From contig OX579640.1 in the NCBI GenBank assembly GCA_951230915.1, positions 18,744,981 to 18,808,980 of the forward strand: a DNA stretch of 64,000 nt. The letters are read 5' to 3'. Shown one piece after another: positions 1 through 11,154 of the stretch. Every line of letters begins with the position of its first letter. The first letter of the stretch is position 1. The notes under the pieces are model-generated. The model did no database searches. It saw only the letters and a program-made list of their open reading frames with translations, and was not told the DNA's origin. The DNA is from Antitrichia curtipendula (lineage: Eukaryota; Streptophyta; Bryopsida; Hypnales; Leucodontaceae). The position numbers and the translations under genes are program-made.

Positions 1-598
1 CAAGAGGCCCTAATCCTCCTCATCTCAACTAGGCACTCTACCACATCAACTTCAAAATTTGCATTGTAATTCCAATTAGGATGACATTCTTGAGGTTTGT
101 GTAGCTAAAATCTTTCAAACTAAGCAATTTGAGCAAGGTTAATATGATTAGACTGCCTTGTTCAATCAATTCCAGTTGACAGTTGAAATAGAGTTTCCAA
201 TCATCATGAATCCAAAAATCAACCCTAGCCAAGCTTTTACATTCAGATCATTGCTCTCTGAAGAAAGAATCTTTCAAAATTGTTCTTTTGATCATTGTTG
301 CAATGAGGTGTACTTATAGACAGTACTGCAACTCCAATAGTCCAATACAGTTTGCTACAATGCTCTAGCTTGTAGCGCTTTGGGTTATCAAGCTAACTTC
401 ATGCACAAACAAAATGATACATATGTTGTGCAGTAGATGACGATGAAGTTTGCCGCGGAATGAACCCACTGAGGGAGTAGAGGTTCTCTCTCCACAAACC
501 CAGGCAAAAAAGAAATCTTGTCGTCCATTGTAGCAAATCCAACAAGTTGCTGTGAGTGATTTCTTTTTGAAACAAGTCACTTAAAGGTTAGAGATTTA
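1..598. other. Intergenic sequence, nothing recognised
   Basis: AT-rich sequence upstream of the first copia LTR. Only short open frames are present on both strands. None has a recognisable motif, splice structure or composition bias, so I see no gene here. Confidence 0.5.
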
Positions 599-777
599 TG
601 TTGACAGATAAACCTTTAGGGTTTCATCCTCATTTATACTCTAGTGAGTTTCATCCAAGGGATGCCGCTAGGTTAGTTTAGGACTCATTTATACTTGTGG
701 TTTAGCTTATTAATCTCTCTCTTGTCAAGCAAGCCTTCTTGATTAAGTTGTAAGATCACAACTGGTCTTTAACAACA
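599..777 (+). repeat. 5' LTR of copia I
   Basis: Bounded by TGTTG at the left and CAACA at the right, with the tRNA-Met primer-binding site beginning on the next base. A diverged copy lies at 6562-6739, also directly before a primer-binding site. Confidence 0.75.
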
Positions 778-3406
778 TGGTATCAAAGCGATAGAAACGG
801 TCAAGTAGTTGCAGGCACTTGAACAAGTCCTAAGTCTAGGTACTATCAAAATCACTTGTGATTAGTGGTTCTTCCTATGGTTTCTTCTATTTTATCTAGT
901 CATTACTAAGTCGGCACAACCACAATAGGATAGATAGATCAAAGATGGATCCTAATGTCAAAGACGTACTTGAGTCCATGAAATTGGCAAGACCAGCCAA
1001 CTACATTATATGGAGTTACAAAGTTAAGCTAATGTTAATGCATGAAGGATTGTAGAGATTTGTAGAACCTACAGTCTCAGATCAAACAAGTGTTGCTACC
1101 TTTGACTCATCGAGTAGCGCAACTGATACAGAAGTTGAGTCCGTCGTCAATATTGAATTTGCATTAGGAGTATGATCCGCCAATAGCGACTCCGTTTATC
1201 ACCCCCACAACAACTGTCGTCACTCATACATGGCGGAAGTCATCAACACACCAGAAGTCGAGCTACACTTCCAAGACGGGCAACTCATTATCTCTGCGTT
1301 ACGAGATTTCATTCCTTAGTGTGATTCACTTGGCAAAACTTTAGGCCATTTGGCAGCAATTGAAAAGTATGTGTGATGTTTGTAGCTCCTCTCGACGTCT
1401 ATCTCTTAAGGAATAATTCTATTCTCTCAAGTTCTTAGAGGGAAAAGGAATAGGTGAATACCTACAATGGATAAACCTTATTGTGACCCAACTAACAAAT
1501 CTAGGCATTGCTATATTAGACAAGGACCTAGTCGATCTAACACTAAACAAAAATTGAACTACCAAGAATTGGACTACCTTCAAGCAAATTCAGAAGGGCA
1601 TGGAACACTCACCTTCCTTCCTAGAGCTAGAGGGATTCCTCCTCCGAGAAGAACTTAATTGTAATCTGGTTAGACAACGTGACAAGGCAAGCAAGATAAA
1701 TTTTATCCGCACAGACAAACCTCCCCTTCGTGGTAATCAAACTTCAAGGCGTGGCCGCTTTAATTGAGGATGAGGCTCCTTCCAAGTTGATCGCACCATG
1801 ACACCCTACCAACAGGGCGTAGACACATAAGTTCTACAAACCATCTTTTATCAGTGATGCGGAAAACCCAGCCATCTTGTTTGAGATTGTGCAAGCATCA
1901 CGCTTGAGGAGTGGATTAAAGCCATGCAACTTCAACTCCAACACCTTCCCTACCCATGCCCTCAACAAAACGTCAACTTAACGGAGGTAGAACAATATAA
2001 AGATGAAGACCAACTGCAAGATTACGATCATGACTCCACACCTACCCATGAATAAGCTTGCTTTGATGCCTTTTCTGAAGACATACAATCTGAGGAACAT
2101 ATCCATGCCTGCATTATCTCTACAATTGCAAATGACGATTGATTCTTAGACTCCAAAGCATCCTTATATGTTATTGAAAATTCTACTTTCATCTTTCATA
2201 TTGTTCCTTTTCCTATCCCATACATTAGAGATGTCGGTGGACAGATCATGCCAGTAGTTGGCTAGGGAAGTGTAATTCATACTGATGCTTTTGGGCATAA
2301 ATGATATCTATAACATTTTATTTATGCCTGTTGTCAGTACCAACTTGTTTTCTGTAGGAAAACTAATCGATGTTGGTTACCGTGTCCTATTCAAATCATA
2401 GATGTGCAACATCTATGATAACAAACGCCCCAACACTATCTTCCTATATGGGATCAAGGACTCTAGAACAATCTCTATAAAATAGTTAATCTCTTTAGTA
2501 CATATCATCAGAATCCTACACTTCAATGTTCCATCCTCCCCTATAAGATCTCTTACCATCTACCTACCTTATTTCTTTAGTTTTTGAATCCTTCCAACCA
2601 CACCGCAGCCCGTAGCTCATCAACATGTATCCCCATTGTTGCACACATGCCAACCGTCTACTAGACCTACATAGGTCAACATTCAACTTTGGCATCAGTG
2701 CATTAGTCATTTAAACTACGAAGGTCTTTATCACATGACTACCCAAAATCTGGTTGTTGTAATCCTTGCTATTCCACTAATTAAACATGTTTGTTCCTCC
2801 TACATGGTAGGCAAACTTCCCTGAGACCAAATTCCCAAACATCGGCGCACATCCATTACTAGATAACTTCAACTTATCTATAGTGATCTCTGCGGTCTTC
2901 TCCCTATAGCCTCACAAAATGAAAACAAATACATCTTTACGTTTATAGAAGATTTTCCTAGAAAAAAATTGGCTTTATTTTCTAGCAGATAAATCCCAAA
3001 CTCTCAAGTACTTCAAGCATTTCAAGTCTTTAGTCAAAATACCCACATTAAGAATTGGCAGCCTTCAAAGTGACAGAGGAGGCGAGTATCTCTCCACCGA
3101 ATTTACCTCTTATCTTGCCAGTCATGAGATCTCATGCCATCTATTTGTTGGTTATTCTTCTCATCAAAATGGTGTCACAGAATGCAAAAATAGACCATTT
3201 TTTGAAGGTATACATAACATTGTCACCAACACTCATATTTCTAAGGCTCTTTGGGAAGAAATTGCCCAAACCATGAACTATATTCAAAACCAATGTTCCT
3301 CTACAGCTCTAATACTTTAAACTCCAGAGGAAGCTTTTGCTGGAGTAAAACCACATCTTGGCCATCTCAGGGGCCTAGGATGCATGGCCTATTATGAGCA
3401 TAGCAA

Positions 3407-3744
3407 CACTATAACAAAACATGTTAAGAAAAATCCGCACTCAAAATCCGAGTCAAAATCAAATATGATTTTTTGCCACGTTTTTGTGCATGCGAGCGTG
3501 GTAGGCTTGCAACTTCTTTTCCAATTCCCTACTGCAATTTTAAGAATTTAGGGGCGTATTATATATTTTGAAAAGGTCTTGAAAATACCTTTCCAACGGT
3601 ATATTACATGCCTTGAAATTCTTAAAATTGCAATCAAAAATTGAAAAAGAAGTTGACTTTGTGTGTAGTGGGCCCGCACAAAACCGTGGCAAAAAATACC
3701 GCACTTGGATTGGAGTGGTTTTTTTACCATGTTTTTTTATAGTG
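3407..3744. mobile_element. CACTA-type MITE inside copia I
   Basis: The 338-bp insert starts CACTATAACAAAACATG and ends with the near-perfect inverse CATGTTTTTTTATAGTG. It is flanked on both sides by CAA (3404-3406 and 3745-3747), the 3-bp target duplication typical of CACTA transposons. Beyond the outer 17 bp the arms stay alignable for roughly 80 bp, including a shared TTTTTTGCCACG block. There is no coding capacity, so it is a non-autonomous derivative. Confidence 0.8.
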
Positions 3745-4170
3745 CAAGGCTTACCAATGCTATCATCCACCTACCAGAAGAATTCTTGTCAATAGAGACA
3801 TCTGATTCAATGAGTTTAGCTTCTAGTTACCTTCCCCAGAGATCATAGAGCCCCTTTATAACTCTCACTTTCTCGACAAACTTTCCCTGACCATTAGCAC
3901 TCCAACCTAACCATTACTTGATTGCACTCCACCACAGCTCATACCACTCCAACACTTAGACTCTCCCCAAACAGAGTTCCCACCTACACACACCACACAC
4001 CTTGACACTATAGAATCTATCCAGTTGACAATTTCCCACCCAGATCCCATCTTTAGATCCTCCCTCTACATCCACTCTTGCACCCCCGAAGATCTTAGCG
4101 CCCGCGTCGCCAAAACATCAGGTTAGATGGCTACAACCTCTACCTCTCAACCAATGACTTCAATGCTTGT

Positions 4171-5109
4171 ATGCTAGTCTCTACACCTACGGTCACCCCA
4201 ATACTCGAACAAGATCAGGCCAACGTTACCTTCAAACAAGTAGCTGCAGATTCTAATTGGTGTTATGTCATGGAATCTGAAATGGACTTAATCTGGGCAA
4301 ATAAGACTTGGGACTTAAAACCCCTTCTTCCCAATTACAAGACAATCATGTGCAAGTGGATATTGAAGATTAATCCTAGGATTGATGGTTCATTCCCTGT
4401 CAAAAAAGCGCACTTAATTGCAAGAGGCTTTGAACAACAGGAAGGGATAGATTTCAATGGAACTTTCGCCCCAGTCATCAAATGGGCAACTCTTAAAACA
4501 GCCATGGCTCTAGTAGACGCAAAACGTTGGGATATTCACCATATGGACGTTTGTACAACGTTTTTACATGGCCTCTTGAAAGAACAAGTTTACATGTGGC
4601 AACCTCCTAGATTTTGAATTCAAGGTCAAGATAATCTCATATGCCATCTCAACAAATCACTGAATGGCTTAAAACAGAGCCTACATACCTGGTACGATCG
4701 AATTGATGTTGCTCTTCTTCGAATTGGTCTTAAACGAACCAAGTTAGATGTCAACATATATTATCTACACAAAGATAGTGAAACTCTTATCATTCTACTT
4801 TACATTGATGATCTATTTATCATTGGTAGTTTCGATACATTGATTTCATGGCTTAAGCAATTCTTTTATAAGGAATTTGACATGACAAACTTAGGTGAAG
4901 TTAAGAAGTATCTGGGTATTACCTTCAAGTCAGTTCTTCTAAGTATCTTTCTACATCAAAAGGACTACACCAAATCCATTTTACAAGAATTCAGAATGCA
5001 AGACAGTAAATTTGCATCAATACTTCTACCTGAAGGACATTTCTTGCTTACCAATATGAAATCTCCTCCAATTGATACGCATTTCTACTATCACCTAGTT
5101 GGAAATTAA
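4171..5109 (+). pseudogene. copia I reverse transcriptase remnant
   Basis: The first block (4171-4617) has the typical copia RT start: acidic residues near SEMDLIWANKTWDL, then KWILKINPRIDGS, KAHLIARGFEQQEGIDF and the HMDVCTTFLHG region. A stop after QPPRF interrupts the frame. The fold continues through LNGLKQSLHTWYDRI, the catalytic LLYIDDLFII and FDMTNLGEVKKYLGI up to 5109. It is a pseudogene because of this stop and further stops in the flanking integrase and RNase H regions. Confidence 0.8.
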
Positions 5110-6395
5110 TTTTCCTTACTATCACTAGACCCGGCATTGCCTATACTATCAACAAAATAAGTAGTTACATGGCCCACCTTCAAGAGTCTCATATGGGGCA
5201 ACAAAACATGTACTTCGGTACCTGCAGGGCACAATCAATTAAGGCATTCTTTATCAGGTAGACACTCCAGTTATCATTAGTGGCTACACCAACATAGATT
5301 GGGGTTCCTACAAAGAGATAAAAAGATCTGTGGATGTTTATATTTTTATCCTAGTTAGTAGGTCAATCACTTTGTAGAGCAAGTGGCAATTGACTGTTTC
5401 ACGTTCTTCAACGGAATTAGAATATCATGCCTTGAGCAACGGAGTATAGGAGGTAGTGTGGCTATGCAAACTATTACAAGAACTTAAACCCCCAAACATC
5501 ACCAAACCCACAGATTCCTCCACGAAACCACTCAATCAACCAATTCATAGTATCACTCTCAATTGCGACAATCAAAGAGCCTTCAAGATCTTATAGAACC
5601 TAATGTATCATGCCTGGACCAAACATATCAAGATACATTATTACTTCATTTGTAAACGTGTCTTAAAAAGAGAAATACGACTTCAATATATTCAAACAAA
5701 CTCCTAGTCAGCTGATGTGTTCACCAAACCATTGGACAAAGTTAAGTTTTAGTAGCATTGTATAGCTTTAGGGTTACACAGCCTAGGCACTCTAGGCAGA
5801 TTTCAAAATTTTGCTCCCATATACTACTCACGGAGAAATTAACCAAACCCAAGCCCTAGAACCTCACATCCTACTACAAAATAACTCTCCGCCTCTACTA
5901 GAGACACAAAACTTTTACGTTCTGTAGTACTAAATCCTAGCACTTCCTTAGAACAATCTTTCCACAAGAAGTAGAGTCCTAGTGTCCGTCCCTATCAAAC
6001 AACATAGAATTTCCGTATCTGGGATCCAACTCCCCGGAAATTCCCATATTCATCGTAGATGCTGCCTCGTCCGGATTCTTGCTTCTTTCCCGCTCCACAC
6101 TGCGACACCTTGTTCTCTTGACCACATGCACAAGACCCAATTACATTGAATGGCTTCAAAAAGATAGTATCAACAATCTCCAAACCCCATTTCAAAAGTT
6201 GCCCCAGGAATACTAGTGCCATCTATAACACAAGACATGTCAATCCTGTCAGTGAGACCGCTCCCACAAACTCTCTTAGCGACTACAATCTTTCCAATTC
6301 TTCACACACCATCACTCTCGCGCAAACCACAACTATATAGATTCATTTCTCTGCCCAATCTTTTGATTGAAGGAAGGTAGAGCGCGTTACTACTA

Positions 6396-6560
6396 GAAAA
6401 TTCAGTTTTTTTGTTAATTTGGTCGCATTGATCTGGGTCGCTTTTCTCTTGGTTTGGACAATAATCTGTTGAAATCTATTGAAATCAACAATTCATTGTC
6501 CAAATCAACATAAAAGTGACCTAGATCAACGCAACCAAATGAACAAAAAACTGAATTTTC
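6396..6560. repeat. Foldback (hairpin) element next to the copia I right LTR
   Basis: A 165-bp near-palindrome begins GAAAATTCAG and ends CTGAATTTTC. Arms are about 75-80 bp, both containing the TTTGGTCGCATTGATCTGGGT / ACCTAGATCAACGCAACCAAA block with a few mismatches. The right tip lies one base from the LTR-homologous sequence. Confidence 0.7.
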
Positions 6561-6561
6561 A

Positions 6562-6951
6562 TATTGATAAATAAACCTTTAGGGTTCATCCTCGTTTATA
6601 CTCTAGTGAGTGTCATCCAAAGGATGATGTTAGGTTAGTTTAGGACTTATTTATACCTGTGGTTTAGCTTATTAATCTCTCTCCTGTCAAGCAAGCCTTC
6701 TTGATCAAGTTGTAAGATCACAACTAGTCTTTAATAACATGGTATCAGAGTGATAGAAACAGTCAAGTAGTCTCAAATACTTGAACAAGTCCTAAGTCCA
6801 GGAATTGTCAAGATCACTTATGATTAGTGTTTCTTCCTATGGTTTCTTCTCCTTTATCTAGTCGTTACTAAGTCGGTGTAGCTGTAGCAAGATAGATAGA
6901 TCAAAGATGGATCCTAATGTTAGGGATGTACTTGAGTCCATGAAGTTGGCA
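6562..6951 (+). mobile_element. Second LTR plus truncated copia leader
   Basis: 6562-6739 matches the LTR at 599-777 with scattered substitutions. It is followed by a primer-binding site (TGGTATCAGAG at 6740), the leader, and the same gag start (MDPNVRDVLESMKLAG), then homology stops abruptly near 6951. So this LTR serves as the right end of copia I but also starts a truncated second unit. An LTR-internal-LTR-internal tandem left by recombination would explain this. Confidence 0.7.
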
Positions 6952-7177
6952 GGATTAACTTGAATTAATGATTATGGTAGTATGTAAATAACAATGTATC
7001 ACAATTCACATAACAAACCACAATTGAAGAGTTATAAGGCTAAATATGGGTCGTATAGAGGGACCCCAAGGGCCTTTCAAGGGTTAACAACAATTTCATG
7101 GTTTTGATATGATATGTGTAGTCTGGTTGTACTACTTCAACAATGAAGATACAAAGCCCGAATGACAACTTCATCTA

Positions 7178-7630
7178 AGGTAACTGCACCTAAAATGGAC
7201 CGCTCCTAAAAATCGACCCCTGTTTTTGAAGGGAAAATAAACAGAGAAGATTCCCAAAATGATGCACATGGCAAGGGCAAATGTTAAATGAATCTTGAGT
7301 AGTGTGCAACTCTATTATTATAACTGTGGAGGTGGCAACTGTAGAAGTAGTCCATTTTGTGTGCACTTTGTATTGTTTTAACTTCTCTCCTGTCATTTCT
7401 TCATGTGCATCAAATTCATTTTGGCATCACCTACATGACACTTTTAACACCCTACACCTTGAATCTCTAAAAAATTTGTAACTAATTCACAATTCATCCA
7501 AAAATTATGGAACCAACTTGCAATTTGATTGGTAGTCCGTTAGCAATGTGCGGAAAATGTTATTCATTTTCTACAGCACATCCGGGTTATGCCACAGAGC
7601 TTATTCGGTCCATTTTAGTTGTAGTTACCT
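7178..7630. mobile_element. TA-flanked MITE with TIR AGGTAACT
   Basis: Left end AGGTAACTGCACCTAAAATG and right end (reverse complement) AGGTAACTACAACTAAAATG agree over about 25 bp with two mismatches. TA dinucleotides flank both tips (7176-7177, 7631-7632), as expected for mariner/Stowaway-type insertion. The 453-bp interior is non-coding. A weaker relative lies at 16684-17115. Confidence 0.65.
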
Positions 7631-7689
7631 TAATGCAGCATCAATCTTTGAAACATACACACAGAGAGATACATCACTTGAGAGGAGGT

Positions 7690-8468
7690 TTCAACTGAAG
7701 GTCTTATATTAGGGTCCGTGATTTTGGTTTTCTATGAGCTAGGGTTTGGGTCGTGATTTCGGGTCTTTCGTTTTCTGGGCGGGGATGATTTCGGCGGGGA
7801 ATCGTTTCCACTTCCGCAAATGGCATTGCTTCGCCATGATCGCTGCTCATTTGGGTCTCTGAAGCCGTTTTCTTTGTACTCTTTCACGTCGGTACGCCAT
7901 TCAGGATTTCGCTCTCTTGCTTTTTCTTGGTGCTTATTCTAAAAGCGGAAGATTTGGCAATGTTTTGAGAGTCCCTGAGGTTCTAATTCGTTTTGGAACA
8001 AATTCACTAACTTAAATGGGTTGTCAACATCGTTTGGTTTTCCAACAACGAACTAGGGCTTAGAGCGCCAATGGAGAGATACACTTAGGGTCTTCAGAGA
8101 CTGTATCCACATTCAATCGTTGTGCTGCAATGGTGGACATGGCTACTAGCCTGCACAATTGTAACAAGCTTGCTTCCGAGGATTTGATCAGTTCTTGCGG
8201 CAATCAGTCGCAGCTAATTGATTGTTCAAAGTGGAGGAGAGAGCTTGGGTTTCCGGAGCTTCATTGCCGAGCAGCACCACTTTGTTTTTTTAAGGTTGAT
8301 AGGAGACCGGTTTTTTCATGACTGGCTGATCGTGCGAATGCGGGCTGGTTTCCAACGGTGAACGTGTAGAGAATGTGGAGCCTCTCGAGCTAGAATGTGT
8401 AGTTGAGACATATTTACTGATACTTGGTTTTCTGGATTGCTTTTTAGTTTCTAAAATCCAGGGGCAAG
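7690..8468 (+). other. Probable 5' leader and promoter region of TilS gene
   Basis: GC content rises and the sequence looks like transcribed plant leader, with possible splice donors (GTACGCC after 7887) and a plausible acceptor at TCCAG before 8461. It contains short ATG frames, including a 63-codon one at 8130-8321. None joins the TilS frame through an obvious splice, so I read them as upstream ORFs or chance frames. Confidence 0.4.
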
Positions 8469-9833
8469 ATGTTGGGAGGGGCAGGGATGCTCATTCCAGC
8501 TCACTTCAAAGGCTCAGCTACATCTCAGTTTGCAGACGCTGCTATGTCCTGCGCACCGTATGCATCGCAATTCGGTAAACAGTGCTACGTATGTCGTGAC
8601 CTAAGAGAAGTTTTCGGGAAGACTAGGCTGTTTGCAAGCGCAAGAAGGGAAGAAGAAAGCGCGTCCATAGATTGGTCGACTTTGCTGAACAACCCTATCC
8701 TTAACAGATTCTCCGAAGAGCAAGAGCAAGAATCCGTAAACAGAACCGAGCGGAGCTTCGACCGACGATTATCCAAAACGATTCGCAAGCAAAACCTCTT
8801 TCGTCCTGGAGAGAAGCTCCTGGTTGCTGTCTCAGGTGGGCAAGACTCTGTTTGTCTTCTTCGCATGCTTGCGAATTTGCGTCACCAATGGGACTGGGTG
8901 CTAGGGGTTGTGAACTGCGACCATCAGTGGTCGTCGTCGTCGCAGCATCAAGGCTCCCACGTCTCGCAGATTGCAGCAAGCTTGGGGGTGAATTACTACC
9001 AAGCAGTGACGACTTCCCCTGTCCCGGGCGAAGGCCTCGCGCGCACATGGCGGTACGGCGTCTTGCAGAGGATTGCGCTTCGGCATGGGTACACGTCGAT
9101 CGTCACGGCGCACACCGCAAGCGACCGCGTGGAGACTTTGCTCTACAACCTCTTCCGAGGCTCGGGTCTCCACGGGCTACAGTCGTTAACTTGGAAACGC
9201 ATGTTATCACCCGTGCTGTCTCTCACTCACAGCGCAGCATTCACGTCAACAGGTATCCTTTCTGCCATTGTACCCCCCGAGGAGGGAACATTCAAACTTG
9301 ACAACGAGGTTGCACTTGTGAGACCTCTCCTGGGTTTTACAAGAACCGAGCTCCGGGAGTATTGTGACCGCTTAGGGTTACCCTTGTGGCCCGACGCAAG
9401 CAACATGTCCCTCGAAATTGATCGCAACCGCATCCGCCTTGAGCTCCTCCCGTACCTGCGCGAGAATTTCAACGGCTCCGTGGATAAATCGCTGGCACGG
9501 TGTGCGGAGATTCTTCACGCTGAGCAACAGTACCTCGACACCATCTGTGAGAGCATCTTGAGGAAGGCGGAGACAGATGACGGGGATGGAAGGAAACTTG
9601 ACATTGGACTAGTGCAATCATTGCCTGTAGCCTTGCAAAGGAGAGTGCTGAAGCAATTTGTGGAGAGTTTCACGGGGAGATCGTTAGGGTTTGATCACGT
9701 GGAGCGCTTGCGAGGTTCCTACTCCCTCTCCGCTGACCCTCAAAACGGTGTAAACCTCGCATTGCCTGGGAATGCGACTGTGCGAGTACTGAAAAACTAC
9801 TTCCATTTGACGCACTTACCCCCTAAACCCTAA
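8469..9833 (+). CDS. TILS: tRNA(Ile)-lysidine synthetase, plastid-targeted (TilS/RSY3-type)
   Basis: This 454-residue single-exon protein is an N-type PP-loop ATPase that converts C34 of tRNA-Ile(CAU) to lysidine, so that the tRNA reads AUA. Plants need this in plastids; the Arabidopsis counterpart is RASPBERRY3. The ATP-binding PP-loop is SGGQDS at residues 122-127. The second active-site stretch TAHTASDRVETLLYNLFRGS (213-232) has the cyanobacterial/plastid form, and RPLL (285-288), PDASN (308-312) and RNRIR (319-323) follow in the usual order. The first ~105 residues are not part of the enzyme fold and are rich in Ser, Ala and Arg, consistent with a transit peptide. The ATG at 8469 is the first in this frame after an upstream stop. 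The last codons fall in a telomere-like repeat. Confidence 0.9.
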   Translation: MLGGAGMLIPAHFKGSATSQFADAAMSCAPYASQFGKQCYVCRDLREVFGKTRLFASARREEESASIDWSTLLNNPILNRFSEEQEQESVNRTERSFDRRLSKTIRKQNLFRPGEKLLVAVSGGQDSVCLLRMLANLRHQWDWVLGVVNCDHQWSSSSQHQGSHVSQIAASLGVNYYQAVTTSPVPGEGLARTWRYGVLQRIALRHGYTSIVTAHTASDRVETLLYNLFRGSGLHGLQSLTWKRMLSPVLSLTHSAAFTSTGILSAIVPPEEGTFKLDNEVALVRPLLGFTRTELREYCDRLGLPLWPDASNMSLEIDRNRIRLELLPYLRENFNGSVDKSLARCAEILHAEQQYLDTICESILRKAETDDGDGRKLDIGLVQSLPVALQRRVLKQFVESFTGRSLGFDHVERLRGSYSLSADPQNGVNLALPGNATVRVLKNYFHLTHLPPKP

Positions 9834-9850
9834 GCCCTAAACCCTAAAAC
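9821..9850 (+). repeat. Telomere-like CCCTAAA repeats at the TilS stop codon
   Basis: Four CCCTAAA/CCCTAAG units in a row form the final PPKP codons, the stop and the first bases of the 3' UTR. The unit is the plant telomere repeat. It could be a small interstitial telomeric tract or a telo-box-rich element. Confidence 0.75.
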
Positions 9851-11154
9851 CACTCAAGGATCACAATTCGCATCTACCTTCGCATGTACCTTCGCTGCTA
9901 GTTGTTCTAAACTGGGTATGATGAAATTGTCAGTTGTTTCAATGGTGAGTGCCGTTGATTCCATTATAGATAATTTTCACTTCTTATGCATGCATCTTTT
10001 GTGGATGATGGTCAAACTTTGCTCTCACTAGAGAGTAGATAAGTGATTTGAACTTTCTACTAGTGAAGTCCTTACTAAATAGGGTTTTTTCAGCCGTTTG
10101 TTGTAGGGTTGGGGGTTACCTTCGTCTTAGAATTTGTGTGCCAAGTCTTTAGGTTTTTAAAGCTAGACTTTAGGCTTCTTTTTCATGTTCACCAGGTGCA
10201 ATTCACCTTATAATGAACTTTGCCTGTCGAGAATTTGTCCTGAAGAGGTCCTCAATTTGTGCAGATTGACTACAAAATTGGAGATGGGGAGGTGTGGAAC
10301 ATGGGGAGGACCAGTTTGAATGATTGGACCCACAACTCGGAAACAATTTAAACCTGGTGCCCTTATGGTAGCGAGTTAGATTTGTTTGAGCAGGTTTGTT
10401 TACCACACTGCCTTGCCTTCTTCATTATGCATGTCATGAAAAAAAGCTGACACCGTTTGGGAAGAAGCGAAAGCCTTCATTATCCTCTTCCTTCTTGACG
10501 CTGGAATGCGCAAGAATCCCCAATTAGGCCTCCTGTTTCTGTGCCAGTTTTGAAGAGGCCCTTCGGGACTTCTTTTGTCGAATTTTATTTGTTTTTTGAC
10601 GAACACATGCAATGTTCTTTATTGGTTCTGCTGATGTATAATTGGGCCCGAATTGATTTATGTTTTCCACAATATAGTCAGTTGAATTAGTCATCTGTGA
10701 ACCATGAGTTTGTGATCTTTTTAGGGGTTAGTGTTGTAGCTGTTTCCAAATTCGGTCGTGTTGTTGGTGTGGCAGAGTTATGTCTCTATATTGTATTTGA
10801 ACCTATTGCTTCGACCATCGTTGGTCTATTCTTAGCTTGTGTTGCTTTAGAATATATTTCATACAGAGTTTATCATATGCCTGTAGCACATCAGATGTTG
10901 GATGGACAGCTATTGTCTACCTTTTCTTCTCTTCGCAGCCGTTTTGGAAAATTCGCTACATGGATGCTACAGTAGAAGAACCGTTTTCGAGTTGTATCCC
11001 TCTCTTGCTTACTTGCACTGGAATGTTGAAAGGCAGTACCTGCTTTCCCTCGGTCCCTGTTTGAGGGCATTATTTATAAGATTGCGTGACAGTTTTTTCC
11101 CTGTACGTTGCCTTCAGATGCCGTAGGTTGTAAGAACAGACTGGACAGAGTCTG
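9851..11154. other. Intergenic, no gene recognised
   Basis: About 1.3 kb with short overlapping frames on both strands (for example 10697-11126), none supported by motifs or splice structure. It probably holds the TilS 3' UTR and promoter sequence of the small gene at 11155. Confidence 0.4.

Larger units (their letters stand above)
599..6739 (+). mobile_element. Decayed Ty1/copia LTR retrotransposon (copia I)
   Basis: The element begins with a short LTR (TGTTG...CAACA, about 179 bp) followed directly by a plant-type primer-binding site for initiator tRNA-Met (TGGTATCAAAGC at 778). A gag-like start (MDPNVKDVLESMKLARPA, from about 945) is followed by heavily interrupted gag-pol in the order gag, integrase (about 2650-3400), reverse transcriptase (4171-5109) and RNase H (about 5380-5755, ending in a SADVFTKPLD motif). 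Reverse transcriptase keeps the YIDDL catalytic motif near 4802, but many stops and shifts make the element inactive. A second LTR copy at 6562-6739 closes it. It carries a CACTA-type MITE (3407-3744) and a foldback element directly before the right LTR. About 640 bp between RNase H and the right LTR is not recognised. Confidence 0.8.

Noticed and set aside
8585..9472. Several frames of 80-150 codons within TilS
   Set aside because: They overlap the well-supported TilS frame and have no family resemblance; high GC makes stops rare.
10203..11126. Overlapping frames of 67-92 codons after TilS
   Set aside because: There is no shared protein signal between frames, no consistent splice chain, and composition is typical of non-coding DNA.
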